From an uncultured Bacteroides sp. (GTDB taxonomy: Bacteria; Bacteroidota; Bacteroidia; Bacteroidales; Bacteroidaceae): a DNA stretch of 64,000 bases. The stretch spans positions 4,183,258 through 4,247,257 of the forward strand of contig NZ_OY782578.1 in the NCBI RefSeq assembly GCF_963677945.1, read 5' to 3'. Below, piece by piece: positions 26,755 to 35,755 of this stretch; the first letter of the stretch is position 1; every line of letters begins with the position of its first letter. The notes beneath the pieces are model-generated. The model worked only from the letters and a program-made list of their open reading frames with translations, was not told the origin of the DNA and did no database searches. Made by a program: the position numbers and the translations under genes.

Positions 26755-28242
26755 TCATCGTCGAATTTTCTTTTTAATAATATCGCTGATATCTATTCTC
26801 TTATCCAGTTCCTGATATGAGTAATAAAATGAGAATACAACAAATAAACTACCCAATATATATCTGATGCTCATTGGAGCAAGCAATACTAATACGATAC
26901 AAAGAGCCGACAATAAAAATTGTATACCAAAAACTTTATAAATTCCTTTTTGAAAATGAATATGGTATCTTTTACCTGCAATAATCCACACCTGTATCAA
27001 ATAAACGATATATCCAACCAAAAAAGAGATACCCAAACCTGTAAGCCCCCAATACATATATCCAAGAATATTAAAAGCTGTGGTATAGATAATGGCTGCT
27101 AACTCGCTCCAAAAAAATGCGGTTGTATCTCCTTTTGCAAGAAAGGAATAAGCAATAGTCCAACTGGCAGCTTTAAAGAATATACCAAGTATAGCCCAGT
27201 AAATAAGACCTTCAACCGGTAAAAATTTGCTGGAATAAAGTATAGTTACCACCGGTTTTATGAAAATAATGAAACCTGCGATGATAGGAGCCAGTAGCAA
27301 CAAACTTATTTCTGCTTGTTGATTTATTGTTTTATTAAACACCTCACCATCAGAGTTCACAGCCGAAAGCCGGGGATAATAGTCGGTTCCCATCGCTGTA
27401 AATATAAGTCCCACATACGTGTTTATAATGGCAAAACCAGCCGTAAAAAGGCCCACATCATCCAAGCCACCTTTGTTGCTGATAAAGATTCTCACCAGAT
27501 AAGAAGCTCCCACTGAAAACAAGCCCTGAAGACTGATGAAAAATCCCATCTTCAGCATTCCTTTTCCCTCTTTCTTTATACTTTTTGTAGTTATTTCAAC
27601 CTTCTCAATCTTAACTTTATTGGAATAATAATAAGACAAGATGAATGAAATAACACTGGTTATGACCAAAACCGGAACTATAGCATCCAGCCCCCATAAA
27701 TAGTATAAAGGAACTGTTAAAAAGAGTCCAATCGTATTACCTATAACATTTGCTTTAGCCATATCGGCATACTTTCGCATGCCTTGCAGCAAGGCTGTTT
27801 GTCCGGTAGCAAGCTGTTTAAACAGAACTGACGATGAAAGAATAACAAAGGCTACTGTATATTGATAATTTCCAAATGTAACATAACTCAGATAAGGAGA
27901 GAACAGTAAGCAAATAACAGCGCCAAGCAATCCGGTTAGCCATACCAACCAACGAAACACACGTATAACCAACGCTATTTTTCCGGCATCCTTTGTTGCA
28001 TTGGCTTCTGCAATATCTCTCACAGCACTGGTACCCAATCCTAAATTGGTAAGCGACATTATCAAATCCGTAGCCGAAATCAACAAACCGTTAATACCCA
28101 TACCTACCGGTCCCAGAAGTACAGCTACAAACTTTGAACGTATAATACCTATCAGAATATTGTATACTTGTACTCCTCCGAATAGTGAGGTAGCTTTCAG
28201 ACTTTCCTTATAAGAATTTTTATCGTGTTCATCTTTAGTCAT
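26755..28242 (-). CDS. wzx: Wzx-type polysaccharide flippase
   Basis: The protein has about 495 residues with 12-14 predicted helices and belongs to the MATE/MOP-like polysaccharide transporter group. SLFGGVQVYNILIGIIRSK near residue 20 and LLGPVGMGINGLL near 43 are typical of O-antigen translocases of the WzxE type. It moves undecaprenyl-linked repeat units across the inner membrane. The ATG at 28242 overlaps the stop of the aminotransferase gene by one base (TGATG), which suggests coupled translation; a TTG one codon upstream is less likely. Confidence 0.88.
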   Translation of the reverse strand: MTKDEHDKNSYKESLKATSLFGGVQVYNILIGIIRSKFVAVLLGPVGMGINGLLISATDLIMSLTNLGLGTSAVRDIAEANATKDAGKIALVIRVFRWLVWLTGLLGAVICLLFSPYLSYVTFGNYQYTVAFVILSSSVLFKQLATGQTALLQGMRKYADMAKANVIGNTIGLFLTVPLYYLWGLDAIVPVLVITSVISFILSYYYSNKVKIEKVEITTKSIKKEGKGMLKMGFFISLQGLFSVGASYLVRIFISNKGGLDDVGLFTAGFAIINTYVGLIFTAMGTDYYPRLSAVNSDGEVFNKTINQQAEISLLLLAPIIAGFIIFIKPVVTILYSSKFLPVEGLIYWAILGIFFKAASWTIAYSFLAKGDTTAFFWSELAAIIYTTAFNILGYMYWGLTGLGISFLVGYIVYLIQVWIIAGKRYHIHFQKGIYKVFGIQFLLSALCIVLVLLAPMSIRYILGSLFVVFSFYYSYQELDKRIDISDIIKKKIRR

Positions 28243-29342
28243 CAAACAAAAAGATTAATTTTATTTACAACGCTCTGCACCTCTTCCATGCTCATCACCG
28301 GACTCATAGGTAAGCTCAGTTCCTCTTTATGAATCTGTTCAGTAACAGGCAACCACAGTTCGTTCCACACCTTGTAGCATTCCTGCTTATGAGGAGGTAT
28401 CGGATAATGAATAACTGTCTGCACTCCGTTTTCATCTAAATATTTCTGTAATTCATCTCTTCTCTGGCAACGAATAGGGAACAGATGGAAAACATGTGCA
28501 TCCCGATCATTCACTTTCGGAGTAATCACCAAAGGATTAGTTATGTGCTTAATATAATAAGCTGCCACCTTTTTCCGTAGCTCAATATCTTCATCCAGAT
28601 GTTTCAGTTTCACGTTTAGCACAGCAGCCTGTATTTCATCCAGTCTACTGTTTCTTCCTGTATATTTGAATACATATTTTTTAAACGATCCATAATTGGC
28701 TACAGCTCTAACAATCTCTGCCAACTCCTTATCATCGGTAGTTACCGCACCAGCATCACCCAAAGCACCCAGATTCTTACCAGGATAAAAACTATGTCCG
28801 GCAGCATCACCCAATGAACCTGTTCTTTTTCCCTTATACATACAACCGTGCGCCTGCGCATTATCTTCAATCAGCTTCAGCGAATATTTACTGCAAAGTT
28901 CTCCAATTTTCTCCGTATAAGCACATTGACCATACAAATGCACAATAAGTATACCTTTGGTTTTCGGAGTAATAGCCTTTTCAATCAAACGGTCATCTAT
29001 CTGATAAGAATCCAAAGCAGGTTCTACAAGGACAGGCACCAGTCCATTTTCCGAAATAGCCAGCATAGAGGCTATATAAGTATTGGCCGGAACAATGATT
29101 TCATCACCCGGTTTCATCACTCCCATCTCCATATAGGCTCTGAAAATCCATATCAGTGCATCTAGCCCGTTGGCCACACCAATGGTATGCCTTGTTCCAA
29201 TATATCGGGAATAGTTTTCTTCAAAAGCCTCATTCTCCTTTCCCTGCAGATACCAACCGGAATCAACAGTTCTGCTTACTGCCTCATGTATTTCATCAGC
29301 ATATCTGGCAGTCACTTTTTGTAAATCCAGAAACTTAATCAT
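28242..29342 (-). CDS. fdtB: DegT/DnrJ/EryC1 sugar aminotransferase (FdtB-like)
   Basis: The 366-residue PLP enzyme has the sugar aminotransferase layout: GVANGLDAL near residue 55, [13 protein letters not shown] near 80, [10 protein letters not shown] near 160 (the PLP-pyridine aspartate), and [16 protein letters not shown] near 185 with the Schiff-base lysine. These variants fit the FdtB/QdtB group, which aminates a dTDP-3-keto-6-deoxyhexose at C3. The two FdtA-like genes upstream would make that ketosugar. It overlaps the acetyltransferase gene by 4 nt (ATGA). The precursor dTDP-4-keto-6-deoxyglucose must come from rmlA and rmlB outside the window. Confidence 0.88.
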   Translation of the reverse strand: MIKFLDLQKVTARYADEIHEAVSRTVDSGWYLQGKENEAFEENYSRYIGTRHTIGVANGLDALIWIFRAYMEMGVMKPGDEIIVPANTYIASMLAISENGLVPVLVEPALDSYQIDDRLIEKAITPKTKGILIVHLYGQCAYTEKIGELCSKYSLKLIEDNAQAHGCMYKGKRTGSLGDAAGHSFYPGKNLGALGDAGAVTTDDKELAEIVRAVANYGSFKKYVFKYTGRNSRLDEIQAAVLNVKLKHLDEDIELRKKVAAYYIKHITNPLVITPKVNDRDAHVFHLFPIRCQRRDELQKYLDENGVQTVIHYPIPPHKQECYKVWNELWLPVTEQIHKEELSLPMSPVMSMEEVQSVVNKINLFV

Positions 29343-30748
29343 AACTTTCTCTCCATATAAATGTAATCATCATCTTTATTGTAAATATTAAAATCGAGTC
29401 GGGAGTATAAGTTTATAGCACGCTTATTTTCAGGTAATACTTTCAGATAGATTCTGCACAGCTTCAACTCCGTGGCCATATTTATGCATTTCTTCAGCAT
29501 AACTTTTCCAATACCCATGCCCCAATAACTTTTCTCACCTATAAATCCCCAAAATTCAGCGGTGCAGAAAGATACATTCTTAAGTCCGCAACACCCTATT
29601 CTTTTTCCATCATACCTTACTCCCCAAATTAAATAGCCATACCTTTCCTGCAAAGATTTGAACCAATAATGCTGAAAGGTTCGCGTAAAATCGGGTATAT
29701 CCATCAATTGCCGGGTTTCAGAATCTTTCAACCAATGGTAAGATGAATTTAGGTAACATTCATTAAACCATTCAAAAACCACTCTCTGCGATAATTCATC
29801 CTCTGTTTCCGGAGAAACGGAATATTCATAAATATCATACATCAATGCCCTGGCACCCAAACCCTCCTTCTGAAAAATCAATCCTTCGTTCAGGTAACAT
29901 CCCAAATGTTCAGTAGACTGACCAAAATCAAAGACCGGTACATCTGTATATTTTGTATTTATTAGATAATCAAACAGCAAATCCAGCACACCCAGTTCTT
30001 TTCCCATAGCGGTGGCCGAGCAATACTGTGGATGAACCACCTGTTTTGTAATATAAACCACAACTCCGCCTAATGGAATCTCATTTATATAGGTCAGATA
30101 AAGTTTTATATTATCAGGAAACCGGGAGTGCAGCAACAATATTTCATCAAGCGTATGCACCGGTTTTGTGTGATGTCTGTCCTTTAAATTCTCCTCCAGA
30201 ATGTTCCAGAAAGCAGCATAATCATCGCTCTCACTTATTACCACATTATTCTCCTGCGCCTTGCGTGCTGCGAGTCTTCTCATCTTATAAAACTTAATTT
30301 TATTTTTCTGAAAGATGGTCGACGACACATTTCTTGCCAGAATTACGGCATTATTTTTAAACAAAGCGTATAAATCTTCCTGCGCTGGCATCTGATGATA
30401 AATACTCGGTATAGGTTTATAAATGACCTTTCTGATTCCAATATTCTTTAAATATTCATTTAACAGTTCAAAAATCCTGACCATATCCATTGCTGTAACC
30501 TCCACCGACATAATAAATCCTCCGTGAGTAAGCCCCTGATGTGAATATAGAACATCATCAACTCTGTTTGCCGGCAACAAGGTGTATAATTTCCCTTTAC
30601 GGTAAATCATCAATGAATTGTCATGAAACCTATCTGAATGGTAATCCATATAATTCCTGAGGAAAATAAATGTCCCGTTCTTTGAATTCTCTACAAATGA
30701 ATCCCATTCATCTGCATATTCGCTGTCATATCTCCTGATTTCGAACAT
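29339..30748 (-). CDS. Two-domain acetyltransferase: FemAB-like N-terminus fused to GNAT C-terminus
   Basis: Residues about 1-300 resemble the FemAB-like/double-GNAT acyltransferases ([14 protein letters not shown] near the start, [12 protein letters not shown] near 155, [11 protein letters not shown] near 275). Residues about 310-469 are a separate GNAT N-acetyltransferase with the acetyl-CoA loop in [15 protein letters not shown] and the late strand [16 protein letters not shown]. The usual FdtC acetyltransferase of this pathway is a hexapeptide-repeat enzyme, which is absent here, so the GNAT half is a reasonable substitute for N-acetylation of the 3-amino sugar. The ATG at 30748 is preferred over a GTG at 30751. 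It sits between the FdtA- and FdtB-like genes. Confidence 0.78.
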   Translation of the reverse strand: MFEIRRYDSEYADEWDSFVENSKNGTFIFLRNYMDYHSDRFHDNSLMIYRKGKLYTLLPANRVDDVLYSHQGLTHGGFIMSVEVTAMDMVRIFELLNEYLKNIGIRKVIYKPIPSIYHQMPAQEDLYALFKNNAVILARNVSSTIFQKNKIKFYKMRRLAARKAQENNVVISESDDYAAFWNILEENLKDRHHTKPVHTLDEILLLHSRFPDNIKLYLTYINEIPLGGVVVYITKQVVHPQYCSATAMGKELGVLDLLFDYLINTKYTDVPVFDFGQSTEHLGCYLNEGLIFQKEGLGARALMYDIYEYSVSPETEDELSQRVVFEWFNECYLNSSYHWLKDSETRQLMDIPDFTRTFQHYWFKSLQERYGYLIWGVRYDGKRIGCCGLKNVSFCTAEFWGFIGEKSYWGMGIGKVMLKKCINMATELKLCRIYLKVLPENKRAINLYSRLDFNIYNKDDDYIYMERKL

Positions 30749-30784
30749 CACTATAAATTTTAAAAATCTAAAAACATAAAAATG

Positions 30785-31207
30785 CTATTCGTTACTGAAT
30801 TTAATCTTTAGAAAATCCTCATATTCACGGATATAATCACTCTCCTCATATACCATTGAAGCCAGAACCAGACAAACAGATCCGGAAGAAAAATCATCCA
30901 GTTCACGCCATATACCCGGAACCACCAGCAATCCCTGGTAAGGCCTGTTTAGTTTAAATGTTCGTTTCAGTTGCCCATCGTCCAGTGTCACATCAAAACT
31001 ACCACTGGCAGCTATAATCAGTTGCCGAAGTTCCTTGTGTGCATGTCCGCCTCTCGATGCTCCTCCGGGCACATCATACAGATAATAAGAACGCTTAACG
31101 TGAAATGGAACCGTATTTCCATTTTCCACCACGGTTATATTTCCTTTCTCGTGATGGTGTTTATCAAGTTCTATTATACTACAATCATAAACCGTGGTCC
31201 GTTTCAT
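30785..31207 (-). CDS. fdtA: FdtA-like dTDP-4-oxo-6-deoxyglucose 3,4-ketoisomerase
   Basis: The 140-residue cupin of the FdtA/WxcM-like family moves the keto group from C4 to C3 of the dTDP-sugar. SYYLYDVPGG and GGHAHKELRQLI carry the paired active-site histidines (about residues 54 and 56), and GSFDVTLDDG and PGIWRELDDFS complete the family pattern. The start overlaps the stop of the second FdtA-like gene by 4 nt. Together with the aminotransferase it would produce dTDP-3-amino-3,6-dideoxy-galactose (Fuc3N) or the gluco isomer (Qui3N). Confidence 0.87.
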   Translation of the reverse strand: MKRTTVYDCSIIELDKHHHEKGNITVVENGNTVPFHVKRSYYLYDVPGGASRGGHAHKELRQLIIAASGSFDVTLDDGQLKRTFKLNRPYQGLLVVPGIWRELDDFSSGSVCLVLASMVYEESDYIREYEDFLKIKFSNE

Positions 31208-31608
31208 TTTTTTAATTTTTTAAAGTGTTCATAGTCATAAATATAATCATCCTGATCAAAAAGAGTGGATGCCAGAATCAATGCCAGAGAGTTTGTTGAG
31301 AAATTCCCCATCTGCCTCCATAAGCCTTTCGGCACATACAATCCGTAATATGACCTGTTCAGCGAAAACACTTTCCTCTCATTTCCGTCGTCAATAATCA
31401 CATCAAAGCTTCCGGAAAGAGCCACAATGAATTCCTGATTCCTCCGATAAGCATGTCCACCTCTGGTTACTCCTCCCGGCACATCATATATCCAGTAAGA
31501 ACGAGCTATTTTAAAAGGAACATGTTTATGCTCTTCAATAAAAGAGAGATTTCCCCTCGGATCAAGTATCTTAGGTAAATCGATAATTTTTACATCTTTA
31601 ATTTTCAT
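31204..31608 (-). CDS. Second FdtA/WxcM-like cupin protein
   Basis: The 134-residue paralogue of the downstream FdtA-like protein has the same fold pattern (SYWIYDVPGG, GSFDVIIDDG, PKGLWRQMGNFS). Its metal or catalytic site reads GGHAYRRNQE: the second histidine of GGHAH is replaced by Tyr. It overlaps both neighbours by 4 nt (ATGA), so all are coupled. It may have another stereochemistry, act as partner subunit, or handle a second sugar. Family is certain, activity is not. Confidence 0.82.
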   Translation of the reverse strand: MKIKDVKIIDLPKILDPRGNLSFIEEHKHVPFKIARSYWIYDVPGGVTRGGHAYRRNQEFIVALSGSFDVIIDDGNERKVFSLNRSYYGLYVPKGLWRQMGNFSTNSLALILASTLFDQDDYIYDYEHFKKLKK

Positions 31609-32630
31609 AGCTTTTCTTTTATTTTGAATAAGTCCTTCTCACCCACAAATTTTGGGAAATATTTCACACAGATTTTTATCAGTGGAACCGACACAATCAC
31701 CACCAACAAGAAATAAGCTAAATACTCCAATAAATCGTTGGTAATAAAGTATAAATGTCTTCTCAGCACCCAGAGCACCACCCAGTGCGTTCCCAGTATA
31801 ATACCACAATAACGACCAAAATAAGAAACCAAAAGCAGTTTATTTATCAATTTTGAGAACAGCACAATAAATAGTATACCACTCATACCCGAGATATAAA
31901 ATGATACATAATCTCTATGATACACATTGATTATCATCTCTTTCTTATCGGCTGTAAAATAAAGAACCACCAGCAATATCAACAGATAAAGTGGAATATA
32001 CCGATCCCACTTATTAGGGGCAAACAACGTTGTTTCTGTATTCAGCAGATATCCCGTGTAATAGAAAGGCACTGCAGTAAGGGACGTATCAATCCACAAA
32101 GGCAGATTAACCCCAATGAAACCAAGCTCATACCCCACTATTCCTAGCAGAAAACAAATGATGGCTACAGTTATTTTTTTACCTTTATCGCTCATTTTTA
32201 GTTTGTCACATACCGTAATCACTAAATAGAAAAATAGTGAAACTTCAAACAGGCTGACAAAGAACCACACAGGGGTATTAAAATAGAGATATTCCGGATG
32301 CGTTACCGACTTTCTGAGCTCTTCGACAATAATATCAGAATGCCCCCTTGCTATCCATCCCGCACAATAAAACAGGTATGACATTAGTAAAAAGAAAACA
32401 AATGGCACAAGCAACTTATTCACCTTCCTCAAAGTAAAATTTCCTAATCCGGCATATTTTGAGAAAAACATGCCAGACAATAAATAGAAAAGCGGCATTG
32501 TAAAGCTTAATAGCATTCTCATTAAATCACTGTTGCCAATCGGCTTATCAGGATCGTTGATATGCACAGCCACTACCATCAGAATACCTATACCTTTTGT
32601 CAGGTCAATAAAGTCAATCCGTTGTTTCAT
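31605..32630 (-). CDS. Acyltransferase family 3 membrane protein
   Basis: The 341-residue protein has about ten helices of the acyltransferase-3 (OatA/OafA-like) family. The family-defining start IDFIDLTKGIGILMVVAVH, with its catalytic-type histidine near residue 23, and PLFYLLSGMFFSKY are present. Such enzymes O-acylate sugars of lipid-linked or finished polysaccharide. It overlaps the acyl carrier protein gene by 4 nt, which suggests that the carrier may supply the acyl group. Confidence 0.85.
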   Translation of the reverse strand: MKQRIDFIDLTKGIGILMVVAVHINDPDKPIGNSDLMRMLLSFTMPLFYLLSGMFFSKYAGLGNFTLRKVNKLLVPFVFFLLMSYLFYCAGWIARGHSDIIVEELRKSVTHPEYLYFNTPVWFFVSLFEVSLFFYLVITVCDKLKMSDKGKKITVAIICFLLGIVGYELGFIGVNLPLWIDTSLTAVPFYYTGYLLNTETTLFAPNKWDRYIPLYLLILLVVLYFTADKKEMIINVYHRDYVSFYISGMSGILFIVLFSKLINKLLLVSYFGRYCGIILGTHWVVLWVLRRHLYFITNDLLEYLAYFLLVVIVSVPLIKICVKYFPKFVGEKDLFKIKEKL

Positions 32631-32872
32631 ACAGCTGTTTTATTGTATTCAGATTCTACAATTTTATACAAATCATAAATAGTTTTTGAATTAACAATAT
32701 GGTCACGGTTTAGTCTTACATGATATTTCTCGTCCGCCATCACAATAACCAAAAGCCCTACAACAGAACTCCATTCTTCCAATTCACGAAATCTGGTTTC
32801 GGGTTTAAATTCGGCAAGATCTGTTTCATCAAACTGCAGTGCAAAATCTTCAATAAATTTATTTAGTTCCAT
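32627..32872 (-). CDS. Acyl carrier protein
   Basis: The 81-residue acidic helical protein has ACP length. FRELEEWSSVVGLLVIV holds the phosphopantetheine serine at about Ser36 (WSSV in place of the usual WDSL), and helix III follows with SKTIYDLYKIVE. It is not the fatty-acid synthesis ACP by sequence or context, but a dedicated carrier within the polysaccharide operon. Neighbours are a GNAT acetyltransferase (10 bp upstream) and the acyltransferase-3 gene (overlapping). It probably carries a special acyl group for sugar decoration. Confidence 0.85.
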   Translation of the reverse strand: MELNKFIEDFALQFDETDLAEFKPETRFRELEEWSSVVGLLVIVMADEKYHVRLNRDHIVNSKTIYDLYKIVESEYNKTAV

Positions 32873-32882
32873 GTGTTTGTTT

Positions 32883-33428
32883 TTATCTGTTAATACTCAA
32901 TAAATCCAATAAATAGTTCTTTTTTATATGAAAGGATTCTTTTGATAATTCAAAATAATAATCAAGTTCCGTCTCTCTTGTCTTAATTCCTCCAAAAAGA
33001 TCATTCATGCGCAATGATTTCGTATTATGCTTACGTATATCGTACCGGTCATATTGTAGATTCAACTCATCAAACATTATTTCACGTGAAATTATCAAAG
33101 TCAGGATAGGTATATCAAGGGGCAGGTCCGGTTTACACAACCAACTTCCGCTGGTACCGTAGTTTTCTTCTATATCATAAATCCGGCATAGTCCGCTAGG
33201 CTCATTTTCATAGTAAAAAATAAAATAATAGTCCTTCCCTTCTCTTTCTCTCAGTTTATACTTTCTAATCCATTCCTTTTGTTTTTCCGCATCATTTTCT
33301 GTGTAGTGAATATAGCGGCCCAACTTCGGATCCGTTCTTAGTGTTACAATAAAAACAGCATCATCTTCATTGACAAGCCTCACATGTATTCCATATCTTT
33401 CCAGCTTAAAATCTTCAGTTAGTTTCAT
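32883..33428 (-). CDS. GNAT-family acetyltransferase
   Basis: The protein has about 181 residues, starting at the ATG at 33428; an in-frame ATG at 33494 would overlap the epimerase gene by 16 nt and add 22 unconvincing Cys-rich residues. The pattern VRLVNEDDAVFIVTLRTD, YYFIFYYENEPSGLCRIYDI and LNLQYDRYDIRKHNTKSL is that of RimJ/RimL-type GNAT enzymes. Such proteins N-acetylate amino sugars in polysaccharide loci. Position next to the ACP gene also allows ACP-dependent acylation. Substrate not determined. Confidence 0.75.
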   Translation of the reverse strand: MKLTEDFKLERYGIHVRLVNEDDAVFIVTLRTDPKLGRYIHYTENDAEKQKEWIRKYKLREREGKDYYFIFYYENEPSGLCRIYDIEENYGTSGSWLCKPDLPLDIPILTLIISREIMFDELNLQYDRYDIRKHNTKSLRMNDLFGGIKTRETELDYYFELSKESFHIKKNYLLDLLSINR

Positions 33429-33478
33429 AGTATAGCATTTAGAAAATAAACAATTAGAACAAAAAAAGACAGGAAGGT

Positions 33479-34612
33479 TCATGTCACTCCCCACACCACC
33501 CTCTTCACATAATCCGTATAAGAGATAACGATCCTCACCACTTTATCGCTCACATTAGGCATAGAATAATCATATACCGTGCGAAAATCTTTTTGTTCCA
33601 TCTGTTGGTTCAGTAACTGTGCCAATCCCTGCATCACCCTTTCCGGATGGAGTCCTACCATCATTACAGCGGCCTCTTCCATTGCCTCAGGTCTTTCATG
33701 CGCTTCACGTATGTTCAGTGCCCTAAAATTCAAGATAGACGATTCCTCACTGATCGTTCCCGAATCAGACAATACCGCCGTCGAATACATTTGCAGATGA
33801 TTGTAATCACTAAAGCCTAATGGCTTCATGAGTCTTACATTTTCGTGAAAGCACACCCCCTTTTCTTCTATCATCTTACGGGTACGAGGATGACAAGAAA
33901 CAATCACAGGATAATCATAAACCTCTGCCACCATATTCAAGATATCAACCAAGTGAGCAAAATTCCTTTCGTAAACAATATTTTCTTCCCTATGTGCAGA
34001 AACGACTAAGAATTTACCTTTCTCCAATCTCAGCTTATTTAGTATCTGCGATACCTCTATTTTAGGCATATAATGGTGTAATACTTCCCACATAGGACTA
34101 CCCGTTTTAATGATTCTGTCGGCTGGCAAGCCTTCTCTCAATAAATATTCGCGGGCTATTGAACTATAAGTCAGATTTATGTCTGCAATATGATCCACAA
34201 TTTTTCGGTTACTTTCCTCTGGTACCCGTTGATCAAAACAACGATTTCCTGCTTCCATGTGAAAAATAGGAATATGTCTTTTTTTAGCAGCAATAGCACA
34301 AAGACAAGAATTTGTGTCACCCAATACAAGGAAAGCATCTGGTTTTTCTAATTCCAGTACGGGGTCAATATTAATCAAAATTCTTCCGGAAGTTTCCGTG
34401 GCATTCTTACCTGCAGCATCCAGAAAATGATCAGGTCTTCTTAGTTCCAGATCTTCGAAGAAAACCTCATTCAGTTCATAATCATAATTTTGTCCAGTAT
34501 GAACTAATACATGATCAATAGCTGCGCTTGCATCAAGTTTCTGCATCACACAAGCCAGCCTAATTATCTCTGGCCTCGTGCCTACTACCGTCATTACTTT
34601 CAGTTTTTTCAT
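33479..34612 (-). CDS. capG: UDP-N-acetyl-hexosamine 2-epimerase (WecB/FnlC/CapG-like)
   Basis: The 377-residue non-hydrolysing 2-epimerase has the family motifs GTRPEIIRL, HTGQNYDYELN, HMEAGNRCFDQRVPEE (active-site acidic and arginine residues), VSAHREEN and SDSGTISEES. Family members act on UDP-GlcNAc or, in FnlC/CapG, on the L-talo/L-pneumo intermediate. Because CapF and CapE homologues lie directly upstream (gaps 3 and 6 bp), the third step of UDP-L-FucNAc synthesis is the best reading. The order CapE-CapF-CapG equals that of known FucNAc cassettes. Confidence 0.88.
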   Translation of the reverse strand: MKKLKVMTVVGTRPEIIRLACVMQKLDASAAIDHVLVHTGQNYDYELNEVFFEDLELRRPDHFLDAAGKNATETSGRILINIDPVLELEKPDAFLVLGDTNSCLCAIAAKKRHIPIFHMEAGNRCFDQRVPEESNRKIVDHIADINLTYSSIAREYLLREGLPADRIIKTGSPMWEVLHHYMPKIEVSQILNKLRLEKGKFLVVSAHREENIVYERNFAHLVDILNMVAEVYDYPVIVSCHPRTRKMIEEKGVCFHENVRLMKPLGFSDYNHLQMYSTAVLSDSGTISEESSILNFRALNIREAHERPEAMEEAAVMMVGLHPERVMQGLAQLLNQQMEQKDFRTVYDYSMPNVSDKVVRIVISYTDYVKRVVWGVT

Positions 34613-34615
34613 GTC

Positions 34616-35749
34616 TTATATTGTTTCAATGTAAGTGTCACTATCTTCAGGATTATACCACTCATTTACCCAGAATTGCGTATAAAGATCCTCATCACCC
34701 GTATTGGTAATATTGTGTGTATACCATATAGGCATATCTACATATGCCGGTTCATTTCCGTCCAAATCAAAATTAAGAACCTCTTCTGTCCCAACCTTTC
34801 TGAGCTGGATTCTCGCTTTTCCCTTAATTACTGTAAAGCGTTCAATTTTGCGTGTGTGGAAGTGGTTTCCCCTAGTTATTCCAGGAACTGTAGTCGAGAC
34901 AGACACTTGTCCACCCATACCCAGTTTTGCAGTTTCAACAAATATTCCACGAGAATCAATGCTTTTTACCAATCTTACCGGAAAGTGCTTATCATAATCC
35001 ATATAACTTCGAAACGTATTGAAAAAGTTAACCTCATTTTTGTTTCTTAATTCAGGAATGATACCTTGTTCAATATAGAGTACTTTAAATGTCTCTAGCA
35101 GAGAAAGAACATCTGTGACCTTCATCTCCACATCATCTGGAACCATATCCCTTTCAACCACTACTAAAGAGTAATCTTTCACCTTTCTGATTTTATTCAG
35201 AATATAATTGCACAGATTTCCCACATAAATCAGTTTTACTACATTATCCTGTAAAACCTGTGGAATTTCACCATGCGTCAACTTGTAGCAGAAAGTCACA
35301 ATAAACGAATTAAAATTAGGCCTTCCGAAAGGACCAAACACATTAGGAACCACCATACCGGTAAAACTAGCACCATTTCGTTTTGCCCATTCCTCAAACA
35401 AAGCTCTGCCATCCCTTTTTGAGCGGCCATATGCACTATCAATATCCTCCTGAGTAGAAGAAGAAAACAGTACATGAGGCATCACTTTTTCGGCTTCCAT
35501 TGCATCAATCAGTTGCCTTACAAGTCCAATATTAGTCTTGTAGAGTAACTGCTGATCAGCATGTCGGTTCATCGCTGCCAGATGCACAATCACATCACAT
35601 CCCTTAACAAAATTGCGAAGCCTCTCATCTGTCTGAAAAAAAGTATCTTCAAAGGGTACTTGTTCAAATTCCTCTTTAAACAATCCTATTGTATTAAACA
35701 GATGCGTTCCCACAAACCCAGGTTGTCCGGTTATGCCTATTCGTATCAT
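34616..35749 (-). CDS. capF: CapF/FnlB-like bifunctional UDP-sugar reductase
   Basis: The 377-residue two-domain enzyme has an N-terminal short-chain dehydrogenase domain starting with GITGQPGFVGTHL (nucleotide-binding glycine loop) and SSTQEDIDSAYGRSK with the Tyr-x3-Lys active site. From about residue 250 there is a cupin domain with GITRGNHFHTRKIERF and its metal-binding histidines. This fusion defines CapF. The enzyme epimerises and reduces the 4-ketosugar made by CapE, giving UDP-L-6-deoxytalose-type HexNAc. It is coupled to both neighbours. Confidence 0.92.
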   Translation of the reverse strand: MIRIGITGQPGFVGTHLFNTIGLFKEEFEQVPFEDTFFQTDERLRNFVKGCDVIVHLAAMNRHADQQLLYKTNIGLVRQLIDAMEAEKVMPHVLFSSSTQEDIDSAYGRSKRDGRALFEEWAKRNGASFTGMVVPNVFGPFGRPNFNSFIVTFCYKLTHGEIPQVLQDNVVKLIYVGNLCNYILNKIRKVKDYSLVVVERDMVPDDVEMKVTDVLSLLETFKVLYIEQGIIPELRNKNEVNFFNTFRSYMDYDKHFPVRLVKSIDSRGIFVETAKLGMGGQVSVSTTVPGITRGNHFHTRKIERFTVIKGKARIQLRKVGTEEVLNFDLDGNEPAYVDMPIWYTHNITNTGDEDLYTQFWVNEWYNPEDSDTYIETI

Positions 35750-35755
35750 CTCATA

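Noticed and set aside
33429..33494. Longer N-terminus for the GNAT gene
   Set aside because: It would overlap the epimerase gene and add Cys-rich residues before the normal GNAT start.
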